From Hyphomicrobiales bacterium (GTDB lineage: Bacteria; Pseudomonadota; Alphaproteobacteria; Rhizobiales; Afifellaceae): a DNA stretch of 7,359 nucleotides. Shown here in pieces: positions 5,653 through 7,359 of the stretch (positions within the stretch are counted from its first letter, which is position 1; each line of letters opens with the position of its first letter). A model generated the notes under the pieces. That model had not been told where the DNA came from, ran no database searches, and saw only the letters and a list, made by a program, of their open reading frames with translations. Where the stretch lies: contig JACCSN010000593.1 of the NCBI GenBank assembly GCA_013812985.1, forward strand, positions 1 to 7,359. Direction: 5' to 3'. Both the position numbers and the translations under genes were made by a program.

Positions 5653-7359
5653 TTAATGGAAGTTCCTCCCCTTCGGCATCGCCGCACGGGCTGCACCTTT
5701 CATGGTCTTGAGCTCCGCCGCAAGCTCCGGTTCGCTTGCCAGCCCGCGTGTCAACCGGGAATTCGGCTTCACCTTCTGCCGATGCTCGTCGACCGGGCGG
5801 CGGACCTCGTCGGCGCGCGCCATGCCGTTCTGGCCGATCGGGTCGTCGGAGAGCCGGGAGAGGAGCGGGCTCAAGTCCTTCAGCTGTTCCGCGACGACGT
5901 GGATGACGCCCTGCTCCGACTGCAGCCGGCCGGTCACCTGCAGGAAGCGGGCGCCAAGCACGATGGCCCGGTAGCGCTCGAAGATCTTGGGCCAGACGAT
6001 GATGTTGGCGACGCCCGTTTCGTCCTCCAGCGTGGCGAAGATGACGCCGGCCGCCGTGCCGGGCCGCTGGCGAACAAGGACGAGACCGGCGACGGAGAGC
6101 CTTCGACCGCTTCCCAGTTGCGGCAACCGGCCGGCTTCCACGACCGAACGGCGGCGAAGCTCTTCCCGCAGGAAGGAGACGGGATGCGCCTTGAGCGACA
6201 AGGAAAGCGAGCGATAATCGTTCACCACATGCTCGCCGGGCGGCATTTCGGGCAGTGCGACCGGCTCCTCCTTCTGGAGGTCGTCGGGGGCGGCCGCGAA
6301 AAGCGGCAGCCGTTCGGCGGCTGCGGCCGGGTCGAGCGCGCGCACCTCCCACAACGCGGCGCGGCGGTCGAGGCCGATCGAGCGGAAGGCGTCCGCCTCC
6401 GCGAGCCGTTCCAGAGCGGGGCGGGAAAGGCCGGAACGAAGCCACAGATCGCGGACGCTTCGGTAGGAGCTGTCCCGGGCCGAGACCAGAATGGCGGCAT
6501 CGGCTTCGCGCATGCCCTTGATCTGGCGGAAACCGAGGCGGACGGCGCAGTTCGTGCGGATCGCCGGGGCTTGCTCGGCATGGCGGGGGTGGAGGCGGGC
6601 GCTCCCTCCCCCCTTGCGGGGGAGGGCAGGGAGGGGGGAAGGATCGTAAGGCTCTAGCCCGCCTAAAACCGCGTTGGCGGGGCCTGATTTAGCCGCCGTG
6701 GCCGGCATCTGTCCCCCCTCTCCGTCTCTCCCCCCGAGGGGGGGAGGGAACTCGCTTTCACCTTCCAGCGTCGCGTCCCAGTCGGAGTGGTTGATGTCCA
6801 CCTCGCGCATTTCCACCCCGTGCTCGGCCGCGTCGCGGACGATCTGGGCGGGGGCGTAGAAGCCCATCGGCTGGGCGTTGAGGAGGGCGGCGCAGAACAC
6901 GTCGGGGTAGTGGCATTTCACCCAGGCCGAGGTGTAGACGAGGAGGGCGAAGCTCGCAGCGTGGCTTTCCGGAAAGCCGTATTCGCCAAAGCCTTCGATC
7001 TGGCGGAAGCAGCGCTCGGCGAAGTCGCGCTCGTAGCCGCGGGCGACCATGCCCTCCACCATCTTCGACTGGAAGGTATGGATCGTGCCGACGCGGCGGA
7101 AGGTCGCCATGGCGCGGCGGAGCTTGTCGGCTTCCCAGGGCTCGAATTTCGCCGCCTCGATGGCGATGCGCATGGCCTGCTCCTGGAACAGCGGCACGCC
7201 GAGCGTCTTGCCGAGCACTTTTTCCAGTTCGTCCGGCTCCCCGTGCTTCGGGTCGGGCCTGGGATACACGACCGTCTCCAGCCCCTGGCGCCGGCGAAGG
7301 TAGGGATGGACCATGTCGCCCTGGATCGGGCCGGGGCGGACGATCGCCACCTCGATGAC
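5653..7359 (-). CDS. dnaE2: Error-prone DNA polymerase DnaE2 (ImuC), C-terminal part; 5' end outside window
   Basis: The frame is open from the right edge to a TAA at 5653, giving 568 residues, about half of a normal DnaE2 (around 1,050-1,100). An internal GTG at 7350 is not the start, since conserved sequence (VIE before [20 protein letters not shown]) continues upstream. Diagnostic blocks are [35 protein letters not shown], the DnaE2-type [18 protein letters not shown] and DINHSDWD, then a helix-hairpin-helix region ([11 protein letters not shown]), and a C-terminal OB fold ([20 protein letters not shown] onward, about 421-495). It ends MPKGRNFH, as I recall for DnaE2. The PHP domain and catalytic aspartates would be outside the window. 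DnaE2 does translesion synthesis with ImuA/ImuB in SOS mutagenesis; those genes and any LexA box would lie upstream, unseen. An extra segment of about 60-70 residues (about 200-269) interrupts the linker before the helix-hairpin-helix, in frame. Confidence 0.95.
   Translation of the reverse strand, partial: VIEVAIVRPGPIQGDMVHPYLRRRQGLETVVYPRPDPKHGEPDELEKVLGKTLGVPLFQEQAMRIAIEAAKFEPWEADKLRRAMATFRRVGTIHTFQSKMVEGMVARGYERDFAERCFRQIEGFGEYGFPESHAASFALLVYTSAWVKCHYPDVFCAALLNAQPMGFYAPAQIVRDAAEHGVEMREVDINHSDWDATLEGESEFPPPLGGRDGEGGQMPATAAKSGPANAVLGGLEPYDPSPLPALPRKGGGSARLHPRHAEQAPAIRTNCAVRLGFRQIKGMREADAAILVSARDSSYRSVRDLWLRSGLSRPALERLAEADAFRSIGLDRRAALWEVRALDPAAAAERLPLFAAAPDDLQKEEPVALPEMPPGEHVVNDYRSLSLSLKAHPVSFLREELRRRSVVEAGRLPQLGSGRRLSVAGLVLVRQRPGTAAGVIFATLEDETGVANIIVWPKIFERYRAIVLGARFLQVTGRLQSEQGVIHVVAEQLKDLSPLLSRLSDDPIGQNGMARADEVRRPVDEHRQKVKPNSRLTRGLASEPELAAELKTMKGAARAAMPKGRNFH
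6604..6748. repeat. Paired GC-rich palindromes inside the dnaE2 frame, likely inserted repeat element
   Basis: Two hairpin-forming blocks lie about 100 bases apart. The left is a perfect 9-bp stem, CCCTCCCCC (6604-6612) with GGGGGAGGG (6618-6626), around a 5-base loop. The right is an 8-bp stem, CTCCCCCC (6728-6735) with GGGGGGAG (6739-6746), around GAG. The flank of the left block (6618-6640, G-rich) is also roughly complementary to 6710-6731 (C-rich), so the whole unit is a loose inverted repeat around a spacer at about 6641-6709. Similar C-run/G-run palindromes are scattered between genes in many alphaproteobacteria, from memory. Here it is read through in the dnaE2 frame without a stop. 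No target-site duplication could be recognised by eye. Confidence 0.7.
6618..6638 (+). other. G-quadruplex-forming motif
   Basis: The plus strand reads G5-A-G3-CA-G3-A-G6, four runs of at least three G with loops of one, two and one base, a canonical quadruplex pattern with very short loops. It lies on the template strand of dnaE2 within the palindromic element, so the messenger carries the C-rich complement. The pattern is seen; folding in the cell is inferred. Confidence 0.6.

Noticed and set aside
5539..6657. A 372-codon open frame on the plus strand across dnaE2
   Set aside because: It lies antisense to a clearly conserved polymerase, has no recognisable domain, and has the Arg/Gly/Ala-rich makeup of a GC-rich mirror frame.
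6553..6762. The extra dnaE2 segment as a frameshift or pseudogene lesion
   Set aside because: The conserved sequence on both sides is in the same frame, with no stop between, so the gene is intact as far as seen.

Overview
The window is GC-rich and almost entirely coding, and every supported gene lies on the minus strand. The best guess for the host is an alphaproteobacterium, possibly of the Sphingomonadales or Rhizobiales. Reasons are the base composition, a DnaE2-type error-prone polymerase, a candidate EcfG-type (GGAAC/CGTT) promoter, CCCTCCCCC/GGGGGAGGG palindromes of a kind I associate with these genomes, and a sugar-modifying gene set I remember from rhizobia and sphingomonads. The taxonomic call is inference.

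Read in the direction of transcription (high to low coordinates), the window has two blocks. The first (7359 down to 5653) is the C-terminal part, about 568 residues, of the error-prone DNA polymerase DnaE2 (ImuC). It enters from outside the window and ends in a normal stop. Its frame contains an in-frame extra segment of about 60-70 codons, built from two GC-rich hairpins around a short spacer, placed just before the helix-hairpin-helix region.

After an 86-base gap the second block begins: five genes in one tight operon (5566 down to the window edge), each overlapping the next by 1 to 4 bases. In order they are a UDP-glucose/dTDP-rhamnose 4-epimerase-like dehydrogenase, a CDP-paratose 2-epimerase-like dehydrogenase, a cobalamin-binding-type radical SAM enzyme, a family 4 glycosyltransferase, and a CgeB-like glycosyltransferase cut by the left edge. 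The last of these has no stop inside the window, so an ORF scan that needs both ends misses it. The gap upstream of the operon carries GGAAC-N17-CGTT, which fits the alphaproteobacterial general stress sigma factor.

Together the five genes look like part of a pathway that makes activated sugars by epimerisation, has a radical SAM enzyme do a difficult modification (methylation or skeletal chemistry, unknown), and transfers sugars onto an oligosaccharide or exopolysaccharide. I recall related radical SAM proteins being classed as TIGR04295 and tied to a conserved rhizobial gene island thought to make an oligosaccharide. That is memory, not a search result, and as far as I know the product is uncharacterised. 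No stretch over 300 bases lacks a gene. I see no tRNA, rRNA, CRISPR, transposase or convincing terminator.
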